Below, piece after piece: positions 1 to 10,324 of a stretch of DNA of 64,000 nt. A model generated the notes under the pieces. It saw only the letters and a program-made list of their open reading frames with translations. It made no database searches and was not told the origin of the DNA. The DNA comes from Pristionchus mayeri (Eukaryota > Nematoda > Chromadorea > Rhabditida > Neodiplogasteridae). Positions within the stretch are counted from its first letter, which is position 1; the number at the start of each line of letters is the position of its first letter. Position numbers and translations under genes: made by a program. The DNA lies in assembly GCA_036245805.1 (NCBI GenBank), contig BTRK01000002.1, positions 6,134,689-6,198,688 of the forward strand, in the 5' to 3' direction.

Positions 1-660
1 ATAATATACCCTTCTTATATTTAGTTTGATCAAGTCCCATATGACTCTACGCTCTAAGAAACTAAGAAGCACCTCAAGTTACACGGACTCGATGAGCGAA
101 TCAACACCAGAAGAGTAATGGCACCGTAAACTGATGTAGCTTGTTATTCAGCGAATAAATATTTGCATCATCGAAGGCAAACTGAATATCCAAAACGGCA
201 AATAACTGCCCCTGATCCAGAAGAATCCAAAAATAGTTGTGGTGAGACTGTTTATACCTCTTGTTGTTCCCGCTTGTTGTTGTCACTCCGATATCCAGGA
301 TCGCTACATCCCCCCACCGAACTCCCCCGATCTCAGCTCCTATTTTTCTGTGTTTTGGGGTGTCGTAGTCCACGATATTTAATAACAAGAACTCGACTTA
401 AATCACCCTCCAGGATGTCATTCTAAAATCATGAGATGAAATTGACCAAAATTTTGTACGTTCCTGGCAGATTGGTCTGAGAAGAAACGCAAGGTAAGTG
501 TCAGATCAAATATAGGGCCAACGAAATTGGCTAGCATTTTACTATTGCCATATTGCTGGAAAGCTGTTCCTTGAACCATAACTTTTTTTTCGTTAGCTAC
601 AGTTCCATTCTAAAGGAGGGAATAATGTGAAAAATAATTGTCGGAATAATTTTGGTTAGC
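1..660. other. No supported gene
   Basis: A 95-codon minus-strand frame (101-388) and an overlapping plus-strand frame are open. Neither shows a recognisable domain or a supporting splice pattern. The minus frame has reasonably protein-like composition and could be one exon of a gene entering from the left, but I cannot support that. I see no repeat or RNA gene here. Confidence 0.3.
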
Positions 661-895
661 CCTGTAATTTGTACGGACCTCTAAATTGATATGGAACCTC
701 TAATTTGATGAACCTCTAAATTGGCATGGAACCTCTAAATTGAAACGATGGTTCAACCTTTTGGAACCTTTAATTCGACAAGGCAAATTTTGGAACCTCT
801 AAATTGATTTGGAAACTCTAATTTGACGAGGTATTTTTTGGAACCTCTAAATTAATTTGGAACCTCTAAATTTTTTTGGAACCTCTAAACTGAAA
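660..895. repeat. Degenerate tandem repeat, GGAACCTCTAAATTGA units
   Basis: At least nine imperfect copies of a unit close to GGAACCTCTAAATTGA follow each other with 5-25 bp of A/T-rich spacer. The array stops at about 895, where GC-rich sequence starts. The design resembles the GGTCCC array inside the foldback element at 2163-2998: a short GC-containing core separated by A/T spacers. This may be half of a related foldback element, but I saw no matching inverted half nearby. Confidence 0.6.
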
Positions 896-2160
896 CAGAG
901 CCGGGAGAGGGAGGTCGCGCCAGACGGTTAGAGCACGCGCTCTCGGGGGATTCTAGCCCATTTCTGGCCATCTTCCAGGCTCTGTAGCATGTTTCAACGA
1001 TAAGATAGAGACTCACTTTCTTCAGACAAAATGTTCAGCTCATCGTGATCTACATTACTTTCCATTAGCCTAGTCTCTATGCCTATTTTAACCGCGGTCA
1101 TAGTTTTGCGTGTTTCCGTGGATTCTTCAGGTGAAATTTCCTCTTTTCAGTAGCCCTTTTTCTTTGAGCTGTTTCGGGGGATGTATTTACATTATTTGAA
1201 ACCCATTTAGTGCATTTGGGCCCATCCCGCATGTTGAAATTGGTCAAAATACGGAATTTCAAATTTGCGGTCAGGTGGCCATTTATGACCAATGGAAGAG
1301 CTACAACACGCTACAACGAATGTTGTTTTGGATGTATTTGAACGATTTTGAGCCCAAATAATGCCAATTGAAGATACGGAAGTACTTTTTTCCAGAACTC
1401 ATTTTGGGGTCGCCGCACAAAAGTGAGCCCTTTATTTTTTACTATACCCAGATTGCCCTCATTTTTGGCGATAAGGTAGTTCCATGTATGAACTTAAACT
1501 TAAACGTGAAAACCCAGATAGTTTTTCCGATTTCAAAAGATACGTCATTTTTGGTCCGCCCGACCGCCCTTCACCATGAAGAAGACCAGGAATGATTGCG
1601 TCTAGATATTGTTGTAGAGCGTGATGGTAGCTTTCATTCTAAACAAAGAACGAGCTTCTATCTTCACTTTAAACGAAGTTATGATCATTTAAGTGGTCCC
1701 GATTTGAATGTCGAAAAGTTATAGTACCAAGTTTGGCCTTCTGAATCTCGAAGATGACGACCGATATCAAAATTCTGACGACGCAGTTTGAAAGAGCATC
1801 ATTCGAAATACTTATACTTGAATTTGTTGTTAGCTAGGTCACATTTTTTTTCCTACCGCCGCGGCGTGGTCGATTCTCTCCCGATTCCTCTCTTATGTTT
1901 GCAGAAAATAATTCGTTCCAACACAGCGTTTAAACGGTGACTGCCTCCAAGCGCTCTTCAATAATGCAATGTACGAAAAAGGAGAATGTGAAAGTGAGAC
2001 CCAAGTTTTATGAACCAAATGTCATTAAAATGATTTATTCTCTGAAAAATCGTTTATTTCGCTGTTCAGAGGAACAAATTATCGCTCGACTCATGCACAT
2101 GAAGTGCTTCTGTCTCAATCAGGAAGATGAGAACCGAAAAATCACCCTAAGGAAGAAGTG
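896..2160. other. Unassigned sequence with scattered short open frames
   Basis: No gene could be assembled. A 74-codon plus-strand frame at 1937-2161 is rich in Lys and Arg, follows a possible acceptor (TTTGCAG near 1907), and could be an exon. It ends exactly where the foldback element at 2163 begins, so its stop may come from that insertion. A 75-codon frame at 1368-1595 is equally unsupported. Confidence 0.25.
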
Positions 2161-2162
2161 AG

Positions 2163-2998
2163 GGCTCTACCGGAATACGTTGGTCCCTAATTTTTTATTT
2201 GGTCCCTCAAATTTTTCGTTGGTCCCAAGTATTTTTTACTTTGGTCCAAAAAATTTCGTTGGTGTCTCAATTTTTTATTTGGTCCCAACTATATCACGCC
2301 ATTCACGAGAGAATCGAGCTAAAATCGCCATTCCTGGGAATGGAGCTGAAATCGTGCAATGAGTTCTAACCGGTTTCGGACACCCTGAGGCATGTATGAG
2401 TAACCCCCGAAATCTTTTTTGCATACTTTATTTTGAAGCTCCCTACGTAGGGTCGGATATCGGCATCACCCACTTTGGGAGCAGTGTTCTTGGATACCGT
2501 GTAAGATAGAGCAAAATTGACCTCCTAGTGGCAAAATTGACCTCTTCTATAGATCTATACAAACTAATTTCATTAAAACCCATTTTTAAGAGTGGTACAC
2601 TGTGGGTCAATTTTCTCAAAAATGTAGGTAAAGTAGCAGCTGAAATTTTCACAATAGATGCAGCTCAGCGAGAGCTTTACAATTAGTGTTTGAGAAAAAA
2701 TACGGGGTGAGAGTTTAACCCTTTTAACTTCGTATGGATCTTTTGAGCTTTATTTTCAACAGACGATTTCGTTTCACACGACTCTTTGCGGACCGCTCGC
2801 CGAAAATGATCGATTATTTGTATGGCGTGATATAGTTGGGACCAAGTAAAAAATTGAGAGACCAACCAAATGTTTTGGGACCAATGAAAATCTTGGGACC
2901 AACGTAAAAATAATTGGGACAAACGAAAAATTTGAGGGACCTAAGAAAAAATTGAGGGACCAAAGAAAAATGAGGGACCAACATATTCCGGTAGAGCC
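2163..2998. repeat. Foldback element with GGTCCC-repeat arms
   Basis: The left arm begins GGCTCTACCGGAATA and the right arm ends with its reverse complement. About 190 bp of each arm match, up to GTTGGGACCAAGT-type sequence and a shared TATCACGCCAT segment. Both arms consist of direct repeats of TTGGTCCC (or GGGACCAA) every 20-25 bp, separated by A/T-rich spacer. About 450 bp of non-matching sequence lies between the arms. No transposase frame is present, so this is a non-autonomous foldback element. Confidence 0.8.
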
Positions 2999-3017
2999 GA
3001 AGTGAGAAAATGGAATT

Positions 3018-4345
3018 TACAGTCGCGCCGGAAAGTGAGTAGACGATTTTAATTTTTGATATAACTTTTGTTACAGCTGGCCGATCAAGGTAAATGTTGT
3101 GGCTCTATATACCAAATCCATCGAGGAATACAATGCGGATACTGGGCCGTCAATTGCATCATCACTGATTTTGTAGTGATGACGCAATCGAAAAACACTT
3201 TTTCAAGCATCCATTATTCTTACATTTTTTCTGCTCGCCAATCTTTCTGAGCTTGGTGATATGTTCGAGGACTATCCAGAGAAAAAATTGAAGTTGCTGC
3301 TACGTCGTACCTTGGCTGCAGCCTTGCTGCAATATCGAGGTCGCAAATTCAGAACTCGGCTTCTAGACAAGCAAGAGCCTCGTTCAAAGCATCAACATGG
3401 TTGCCATCATGATAACAGACGATCCTGACAATATGAAAACAATAGCTCAAAATTTGCCCTCAGGGCATGAAAAATCACTTTTTGGCATGTCAATTTTTTG
3501 GCCATTCATAACTTTGCGGGAAAGTTAGGTAAAAGTATGGTTTTTGCATAGGCATATTCAAAATGTATTGAATAACTGAATCCCAAATTTTTAGAGTGTT
3601 CGGATAACTTTCAGGCCCGCGGCGACCGTTTTTCGGAGGGATACTCGGGTCGAGAAACACCTGTTTACGCACTCTCGTCTTCTGTACTCTCTCGCATATA
3701 GTGGTAAACAATGTGTTTCTCGACCCGAGTATCCCTCCGAAAAACGGTCGCCACGGGCCGGAAAGTTATCCAAACACTCTAAAAAGTTGGGAATCAGTTA
3801 TCCAGTACATTTTGAATATGCCTATGTAAAAACCATATTTTTAACTAACTTTCCCGCAAAGTTATGAATGGCCAAAAAATTGACATGCCAAAAAGTGATT
3901 TTTCATGCCCTGAGGGCAAATTTTGAGCTATTGTTTTCATATTGTCAGGATCGTCTGTTATCATGATGGCAACCATGTTGATGCTTTGAACGAGTCTCTT
4001 GCTTGTCTAGAAGCCGAGTTCTGAATTTGCGACCTCGATAAGGTACGACGTAGCAGCAACTTCAATTTTTTTCCCTGGATAGTCCTCGAATATATCTCCA
4101 AGCTCAGAAAGGTTGACAAGCAGGAAAAAATCTATGTAAGAATAATGGATGTTTGAAAAAGTATTTTTCGATTGCGTCATCACTACAAAATTAATGATGA
4201 TGCAATTGACGGCCCAGTATCCGCCGCATTGTATTCCTCGATGGATTTGGTATATAGTGCACAACATTTAACTTGATCGGCCAGCTGTAACAAAAGTTAT
4301 ATCAAAAATTTAAAAAAAGTCTACTCACTTTCCGGCGCGACTGTA
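3018..4345. mobile_element. Long palindromic element, Tc1/mariner-type ends
   Basis: The ends read TACAGTCGCGCCGGAAAG and its exact reverse complement. TA directly abuts the CAGTCGCG terminus on both sides, as expected of the Tc1/mariner superfamily. The arms are roughly 600 bp each and meet near 3650-3760, so the whole 1.33 kb folds on itself. Paired 60-86 codon frames occur in mirror positions and are a by-product of the palindrome. No transposase is encoded. It lies just upstream of the first exon I can support in the next gene. Confidence 0.85.
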
Positions 4346-5189
4346 TATCTTTCTTACTTTTTCATTGTATCGAAGATAACATTTAAAAAATGCAATTACT
4401 CAGGTTTCGATACCTTGCCACTTACTACTACCTACTGCACGACTACGAAAGTTTCGGAAGAATTGTCATGTCGTGAGTATTTGCCATTATTGTCACTGAA
4501 ATTGTTTTCGAAAATAACAAACAATTTCAAGATCAATAAGTCGAGAATGGCCAGTTCCTATCTACTCGGCGGACAATGATGACAAAGCGTGAGTTGGAAC
4601 TTAGATTATGTTGATAATTTATCTTCTTTGCCAGACCACCAATGTACATCAGGGACCGAGCTCCAATGTCGACTGGAAAAATTAAAGATGACGGGTCAAC
4701 CAATATTCGGAAGGACGGAGATAAATATGTCTAATTTTCAAGTTGTTTCTCAATTAGCGCGGAAATGTCAAAACAATTTCAGCGTGGAAGAATACAAAGG
4801 AGGCATCATTATGGAATTGAATAAAGAGGGTGGAGGCAAAGATGTTAGTTGATTTTTAATACTTCCTAATCATGTGGAATGTATTGCTCATACACTTGAA
4901 TATTGGGGATTGCGCTCTTATCGCAATACATTTGATTACAACATTAACTCCACAGGGTCAAGCACCAAGCAGGAAGCGGACTAAATCGGCAAAGATAAAA
5001 GAAGAGAACCTCTCCCCGTCACCACCGGCATATTTCGAGCATGGTTTCAAGGTTTGAATCATTGCAACAACTATCAATGCATCACAAGTTAATCGTAATA
5101 TAATTTGCGTCATAGTTGAAAAAAGTAGTTCTCGAGAAGATATCAGCTCCATATACTCCCTTAACTGAAACATTTTGTTTTTTAGTACA

Positions 5190-6480
5190 CAGGGTGTCCA
5201 AAAAGTATTGTTACACTTTTGAAACGCGAATTTTTTTAACATGTAGGTCGAGTTGTCAAAACCTGTAATAACACGTTTGAGCCCACCCTTCGGTGCGTTG
5301 AGAGAACCTACTAATTAGTTTCCCATAGTCATGGTTCGTCCAAATCGCTATCGTCAAACTATTATCAACCTTTGGACCCTCGGCGACCCCCCAGATTCCA
5401 TCAGGAGGAAGCTTCGTATTTCCCGAATGACAGTCTATCGCACCATCTCCCGTTTCAAGCAGTTGGGCACTGCGAAGGACCGTCCAAGATCAGGAAGACC
5501 CAAGACCGCTCTCACTCAGAAGAACAGGAGAATCGTGGAGAAGAGAGTGAATCGCAATGCCAAACGATCCATCAGGAAGATGGCTAAGGATCTCAAGATC
5601 TCCAAAGGATCCGTGTGTGCCATCGTTCATTCTCTTCTCAAGTCCTACCCCTACAAGATGAGAAAGGGCCATGGCCTCACTGATGTCCACAAGCAGAAGC
5701 GCCTGGAGAGATGCAAGCTGCTCCTTCAGCGGGCCGATCGTGGGGAGCACTTGACTACCGTTTACTCTGACGAGAAGCTGTTCTCAGTCGAGGAGGTCTA
5801 CAACAGTCAGAACACCAGGATCATCGCCAAGTCTCTTCAGCAAGCTGACGCCAGAGGTAGAACCATCTCTCGCATTGCCCACCCCCAGGCACTGATGGTT
5901 TGGGCTGGTGTGTGCTCGACGGGCAAGACTCCTCTCGTGTTCGTGGATCCCGGGGTCAAGATCAACAAGGAGTACTACACCAGGGCAATTCTCCAGAAGG
6001 CCCTTCTCCCCTGGTCCCGCTCCCACTTCAAAGGGGCTCGCTGGACCTTTCAACAGGATTCAGCGCCTGCTCACTCGGCAAAAGTGACGCAGGCATGGTG
6101 TCGCGCCCATCTGCCCGACTTCATCTCGAGTGAGGAATGGCCCTCGAACTCCCCCGATCTCAACCCTCTGGACTTCAGCATTTAGTCAGTGTTGGAGAAG
6201 GAGGCCTGCTCTACTCGCCACAAGAACCGCGATTCCCTCAAGGCAGCCCTTCTCAAGGCATGGGAGAAGATCGACGTCCCTTACCTGCGGGCCGTCATCG
6301 ACTCGGTCCCTCGTCGTCTCAGAGAGGTCATCGCGGCCAATGGAGGCCAGATCGAGTGATCGTGCATTGTTATGTTCATATGGTCACTGATAAATACTGT
6401 GCCCCGTTTGAGTTGTCTATGTTGCTTTTAAAGAAAGATACATGGTTATATCCGTGTAACAATACTTTTTGGACACCCTG
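5190..6480 (+). mobile_element. maT (DD37D) Tc1/mariner transposon, nearly intact
   Basis: This is a 1,291-bp element with perfect 27-bp terminal inverted repeats beginning CAGGGTGTCCAAAAAGT (5190-5216 and 6454-6480). TACA stands directly outside both ends (5186-5189, 6481-6484) and contains the TA target typical of the superfamily. It holds a single transposase gene. The perfect ends and nearly open frame indicate a recent insertion into the surrounding chromodomain-like gene. Confidence 0.95.
5331..6359 (+). pseudogene. maT transposase with one premature stop
   Basis: The frame encodes 284 residues and stops at TAG (6183-6185). After that codon the same frame stays open for 57 more codons to TGA at 6357-6359. 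The N-terminal half has two helix-turn-helix units (residues about 18-45 and 85-110) and a GRPK hinge, and would bind the inverted repeats. Catalytic acidic residues are visible as D in YSDEK, D in QQDSAPAH, and D in LNPLD. The last two are separated by 37 residues, which defines the DD37D maT clade known from Caenorhabditis. The stop lies just after LDFSI, where relatives usually have Trp. A one-base change therefore explains the defect, which removes the C-terminal helices. Start ATG at 5331 lies about 115 bp inside the left repeat. Confidence 0.92.
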
Positions 6481-6903
6481 TACACTTCAAGAGGATGGAT
6501 GCACTGTTGCGTTCGAAGGTACTAATGGAAAGAAAATGGATGATTACATAGATATGGATCCAATTACACAATCTGGATCCAATAATGTGATCTTTTCCAT
6601 TACGCACATTGTAAGCTATATATTATGTACAAACACAAAAACGCGAAATATTGCAGTCAATAACTGATCCACTCGAACGAATGCACAATCAGAAATACGT
6701 TCTGAAAACGGAATTCGAATTCAATTTCTTGACGAAGGATGGAGGACAATTTTCAGCAAAATCAGTGGGCAATAAATATTTTAAATACATTTGATATTCA
6801 CATTTTAAACATAACTCTTTTCGAAGCGATTTCGGGTTAAACAAACAGGAATTGCTATATTAACAATTTATTTAGGACGACTATCCATCAAATCAAATCA
6901 AAT

Positions 6904-9702
6904 TTATTCAAGCATCAGGTCACGGGCCTGTTGAATCATGCAATCGTTCCACTTATCGGGGTATCTTCTGCTTTTGTCGGCCCAGTTAACTCCCAAGTGG
7001 CGCACAAGTTCGTCTCGCCACCTCATTTTGGGCCTTCCGATCAGTCTTTCTCTGTCCCAAGGTGTCCATTGAGCTAATCGCTGCGTCCATCTTTCATCAT
7101 TAAACAAAGCTATCCTTCTCGCCCATTTCCATTTCCTCTGCATTGCTCTTACTCGAACATCTTGAAGGGGCACTTTGTTTGAGAGCCAGTCATTGGTTTT
7201 TCTGTCCATCCTCGTTACGTTTGCCATTTTTCTCATCATCGAGCGTTGAGCTACTATCAACCTTGATCTTATTTTCTTCGTAGTGCTCCATACTTCACAG
7301 CCGTACAAGAGCGCAGGTTCAATACACATTCGATAGACTCTTGCTTTTAGTCCCATTGCAACGCATTTGTTTGTAAGAAAATCGTGAAAACGGTTAAACG
7401 CTTTCCAACCGCTTCCGATCCTCCTGTTTATTTCTAGCAGAAGAATATTGTCGAATGATAAGCGGAAGCCAAGGTAAATGAAACTGTTCACGGAAATCAA
7501 TTGATCTTGATCTATGAACAATGGCGTTTGATTTCTATTTGACATGGCGACAGTTTTCTTCTTATTGATCGTTAATCCGACTTTTGCACTTTCCTTCACT
7601 AGTTCATCCATCATTCGCGATATTTCTTTTGGGTTGTGGGAAATTAAAACAATATCGTATGCATACCGTAAGTGGTTTATTTTCTTTCCATCTATGCTGA
7701 TTCCATAATTCGACCAGTCCAGTTCACGGAAGACACTCTCCAATACACAATTGAATAAGTGTGCGGATAGGGGGTCTCCTTGACGGACACCTCTGCCCAC
7801 TTCGATTGGAACTTTGCTTCTTCCTACTTTCACGAAAACTTCAGCACGATCATATACATCTCTCACTGTATTGACTATTTTTGAATGAACACCTTGTTGA
7901 CAAAGGGCACTCCACACGCCACTAAACTCCACAGAATCGAACGCTTTTGCGAAGTCTATAAAGACGAGATAGAGCGGGAAGTCGTATTCAGTGGAGCGAC
8001 AGATCAATTCGTTGAGTGTGAATATGTGATCTGTAGTGGTATAGTTCTTGCGAAAGCCTGCTTGTTCTGGTGGCTGATTTTGTGACAGTGTACGTTCGAT
8101 CCGGCTATCGATTGTTGATGTAAACACTTTGTACACCAGATTCAAGAGAGCGATTGGCCGATAATTTGCGATTTCTAGGTGACTTCCTTTCTTATAAATG
8201 AGCGAGATAAATGAATTTGGCAATTTTGGGGGCACAGATTCCTCGGAGATCCATGTATTGAAAAGTGTGCATAGTGGGTTGATAACAGTGTCAGATGCAC
8301 ATTTGAGCATCTCAGCGCTGATTTTGTCCGGCCCCGGCGACTTTCCATTTTTCAATTTCCGAATTGCCATTTTTACTTCGCTTTCAATTATTGGTAAGAA
8401 GGGATCACTGGCCTTGAATTGCAATCTTTTCGGGCGTCTCGTTCTTTGAAACAGAGCATCGTAGAAATTTTTGACAACTCTGTTCATTTCATGTTTCGTA
8501 TTCGCCACCGAACCGTCACTCCTTTCCAGTTGATAAAGTTTGGTATTGCCTACTTGTGATGATTGCAGAGCTTTCTTCGTACTGTAACCATATTCAACGG
8601 CTCGTCGAACAACTTCCAAATGACCTTTTCTGATATCGTCTTGGATTGATATTCGCAACGCCTTGCTCGTGATAGAGAACATTACTCGGTTGATTGGAGT
8701 GGGTACGTTGTCTCTAAGGCGTCTTCTTTCGATGAACAATCTCTTCGTGCGATGGGAGAACCTCTCTTCTTTTACTACCACTTTCATGGAGTCATTGGCT
8801 ACTGATCTCATAGCGGAAGCAAGACTTTCATAACTGGTTGTATCTTTCCTTTGTAACGAGAGTATTGCAGCAGCAAATTTTGCCTGATCGAGAGTATGAA
8901 CTGGCTTCGGCGCATGATAAATTTGCTTCACTTTCGATTGTATTCGGACTTTGGCCATTAGCAGCCTGTGGTCAGTTGATAGATCGAAGCTTCCGATTAC
9001 AGTCACATCTTGAACTATGCTGGGATTTAGGCTCATCACATAATCAATTGCATTACGAGTTCTCATGTTCGGACTAAGCCAGGTCCATTTGCGGGTTTCT
9101 CTTTTCTGAAAGCGTGTATTTTGAACGTACAGCTTAACTTCGTTGCAAAAGTCGACTAGGGTTTGTCCTCTTTCTTTGCTTTCGCCATATCCGTGCACTC
9201 CTATGAACTTTTCAGTGTTCTCTTCGCGGGAACCGATCTTCGAGTTAAAATCTCCGAGTACCACTAAATGCCCCTTTCCACCCCCCGGTCGGCGAACACG
9301 ACGGGTAGAGGTGGCAATTAGGGAACTTAAATCATTGAGAAATCGGTCGAAGACATGATCAGGATAGGCTGAAGTGGGTGCGTAGGCAGTGATTATGCGC
9401 AACCCAATTGTTGGTAGATCGAGGTACGAGATTCGTTCGTTAGCTGGGTGGAAGATGCAGGAGTTTGCCCATCGATTGCTAACAAGGAAGCCAGTGCCAT
9501 GGGCTGATTGAGTGCCATATGCCACTAGCAGGTGTTGTGAGTGGGCTAGGGTAAGGCAAGTTTGGCCTTTGTGTCTTATTTCTTGAAGAGCAATGACGTC
9601 AAAAGGGCATCTACTCACAGCATCTTCTATCTCAGCCACCCGGTCGTCCTTCTTGAGCGTTCGACAGTTGATGGTCCCGATGCGTAGGTTGGCGACGGGC
9701 AT
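6904..9702 (-). CDS. RTE endonuclease-reverse transcriptase with altered YADD box
   Basis: The open frame runs from 9882, but codons 1-3 fall in the target duplication. I prefer the Met at 9702, which starts MPVANLRIGTINCRTLKK and gives about 932 residues. The N-terminal third is an APE-type endonuclease: IGTINCRTL, ALQEIR, APTSAYPDH, LGDFNSKIG, and STDHRLL with the catalytic Asp-His pair. The middle is a reverse transcriptase: GKSPGPDK, FRPI-type NYRPIALLN, IDFAKAFDS, and RGVRQGDPLS. The C-terminal part carries the RTE-typical WKAFN, PALLYGCEVW, QRSMMRKM and MRWRDEL segments. The catalytic box reads YAYD rather than YADD, so one of the two metal-binding Asp residues is replaced. The protein is therefore full length but predicted inactive for reverse transcription. 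The second copy at 59636 keeps YADD. Confidence 0.9.
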   Translation of the reverse strand: MPVANLRIGTINCRTLKKDDRVAEIEDAVSRCPFDVIALQEIRHKGQTCLTLAHSQHLLVAYGTQSAHGTGFLVSNRWANSCIFHPANERISYLDLPTIGLRIITAYAPTSAYPDHVFDRFLNDLSSLIATSTRRVRRPGGGKGHLVVLGDFNSKIGSREENTEKFIGVHGYGESKERGQTLVDFCNEVKLYVQNTRFQKRETRKWTWLSPNMRTRNAIDYVMSLNPSIVQDVTVIGSFDLSTDHRLLMAKVRIQSKVKQIYHAPKPVHTLDQAKFAAAILSLQRKDTTSYESLASAMRSVANDSMKVVVKEERFSHRTKRLFIERRRLRDNVPTPINRVMFSITSKALRISIQDDIRKGHLEVVRRAVEYGYSTKKALQSSQVGNTKLYQLERSDGSVANTKHEMNRVVKNFYDALFQRTRRPKRLQFKASDPFLPIIESEVKMAIRKLKNGKSPGPDKISAEMLKCASDTVINPLCTLFNTWISEESVPPKLPNSFISLIYKKGSHLEIANYRPIALLNLVYKVFTSTIDSRIERTLSQNQPPEQAGFRKNYTTTDHIFTLNELICRSTEYDFPLYLVFIDFAKAFDSVEFSGVWSALCQQGVHSKIVNTVRDVYDRAEVFVKVGRSKVPIEVGRGVRQGDPLSAHLFNCVLESVFRELDWSNYGISIDGKKINHLRYAYDIVLISHNPKEISRMMDELVKESAKVGLTINKKKTVAMSNRNQTPLFIDQDQLISVNSFIYLGFRLSFDNILLLEINRRIGSGWKAFNRFHDFLTNKCVAMGLKARVYRMCIEPALLYGCEVWSTTKKIRSRLIVAQRSMMRKMANVTRMDRKTNDWLSNKVPLQDVRVRAMQRKWKWARRIALFNDERWTQRLAQWTPWDRERLIGRPKMRWRDELVRHLGVNWADKSRRYPDKWNDCMIQQARDLMLE

Positions 9703-9812
9703 GTGGCAGACAGATACCACCGACGGTTGTCCAAGTCGACGTCGGGGGACTCCCAAACGAGAACAGACAGAGAGGAAAGTCGAGACCGACCACCCCTCAG
9801 CCGCGCTCGAAT

Positions 9813-9861
9813 GGAGAATGGAGAATGGAGAATGGAGAATGGAGAATGGAGAATGGAGAAT
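9813..9861 (-). repeat. GGAGAAT heptamer array at RTE 5' end
   Basis: Seven perfect copies of GGAGAAT (ATTCTCC on the element's sense strand) form the extreme 5' end of the retrotransposon, next to the target duplication. About five copies of the same heptamer start the second RTE element at 59636. The array therefore belongs to the element and is not local microsatellite growth. Confidence 0.9.
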
Positions 9862-10324
9862 AACGACATAACGACTATCCATATCCTACTAAATCCATGC
9901 CGTTCGAGGTTGTTTTCACTACTTTCTTCTCAAAACACAAATGTATATTAATAATTAACGTGCAAACAACTACAGGCTCATACGAATTCGTCGAATCACT
10001 GGGAGAAATCGTTCTCAGCCATTTGGGATCCGCTTGTTGAATATTACGATAAGATGGGAAAACTGGTAGATTTCGAGGTTAGTTGGAAGGGTGAAGATAG
10101 AACACTATGGAAAGAGAATGACAAAATGTATTTAGAAAAACACGCGTGGATCCGGAGATGAATCCGTTCTCTGCTGGGCTCGAGTGAGGGAGATGGTACG
10201 TCATTTCATCAGCTGCCACACGGACTTCCACGAACGACCGTAAGCATTTTACGCTTTTAGTTGTATTGTTGTGGTACTACTATTGATAAGTAACGTCTCA
10301 AAAATAAAGCAAGGATCTATTTAT

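Larger units (their letters stand above)
6889..9870 (-). mobile_element. RTE-clade non-LTR retrotransposon, full length
   Basis: The element is flanked by a perfect 12-bp target duplication, ACGACTATCCAT (6877-6888 and 9871-9882). Its 5' end (high coordinates) is seven copies of a heptamer. Its 3' end is a short TTGAT-type tandem tail next to the stop codon, as is usual for RTE elements. One long minus-strand frame covers the element. It sits in the intron between the exons ending near 6800 and starting at 9976 of the chromodomain-like gene. Confidence 0.95.
4404..10161 (+). pseudogene. Multi-exon gene with chromodomain-like 3' end, broken by two transposons
   Basis: Exons with good splice sites include 4404-4472, 4532-4588, an exon from 4635, 4956-5051, one from 5116, one ending at 6609, and the last at 9976-10161. 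The last exon encodes about 61 residues including VDFEVSWKG followed by RTLW. This fits the chromodomain pattern (hydrophobic-x-W-K-G, then a T-x-W-like segment). The exon at 4956 is Lys/Arg-rich and leads into a segment vaguely like a chromo shadow domain. That would suggest a nuclear chromatin-binding role, but this is inference. The maT element lies at or inside the exon from 5116, and the RTE element fills the last large intron. I could not join the exon from 4635 in frame with its predecessor. The gene is therefore probably damaged, or its structure differs from my reading. Confidence 0.4.

Noticed and set aside
660..895. CRISPR-like array
   Set aside because: Repeat units are degenerate, spacers are A/T-rich and variable in length, and the genome is clearly eukaryotic.
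895..985. tRNA-like segment with pairing ends ACAGAGCC and GGCTCTGT and a GGTTAGAGC word
   Set aside because: It is 91 bp long, has no convincing B box, and no anticodon stem could be folded.
4404..4852. Small heat-shock protein exon (DGDKYV followed by an SVEEYKGG segment)
   Set aside because: The two pieces lie in different frames and the conserved alpha-crystallin motifs are absent.
5372..6133. Overlapping frames inside the maT element
   Set aside because: They are out-of-frame shadows of the transposase, kept open by its GC-rich codon use.
6183..6185. Selenocysteine or programmed readthrough at the maT TAG
   Set aside because: The flanking sequence shows no recoding signal, and a simple Trp codon mutation is the most economical explanation.
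9593..9951. Plus-strand frames repeating ENGEWRM
   Set aside because: They translate the GGAGAAT heptamer array of the RTE element in the wrong direction.
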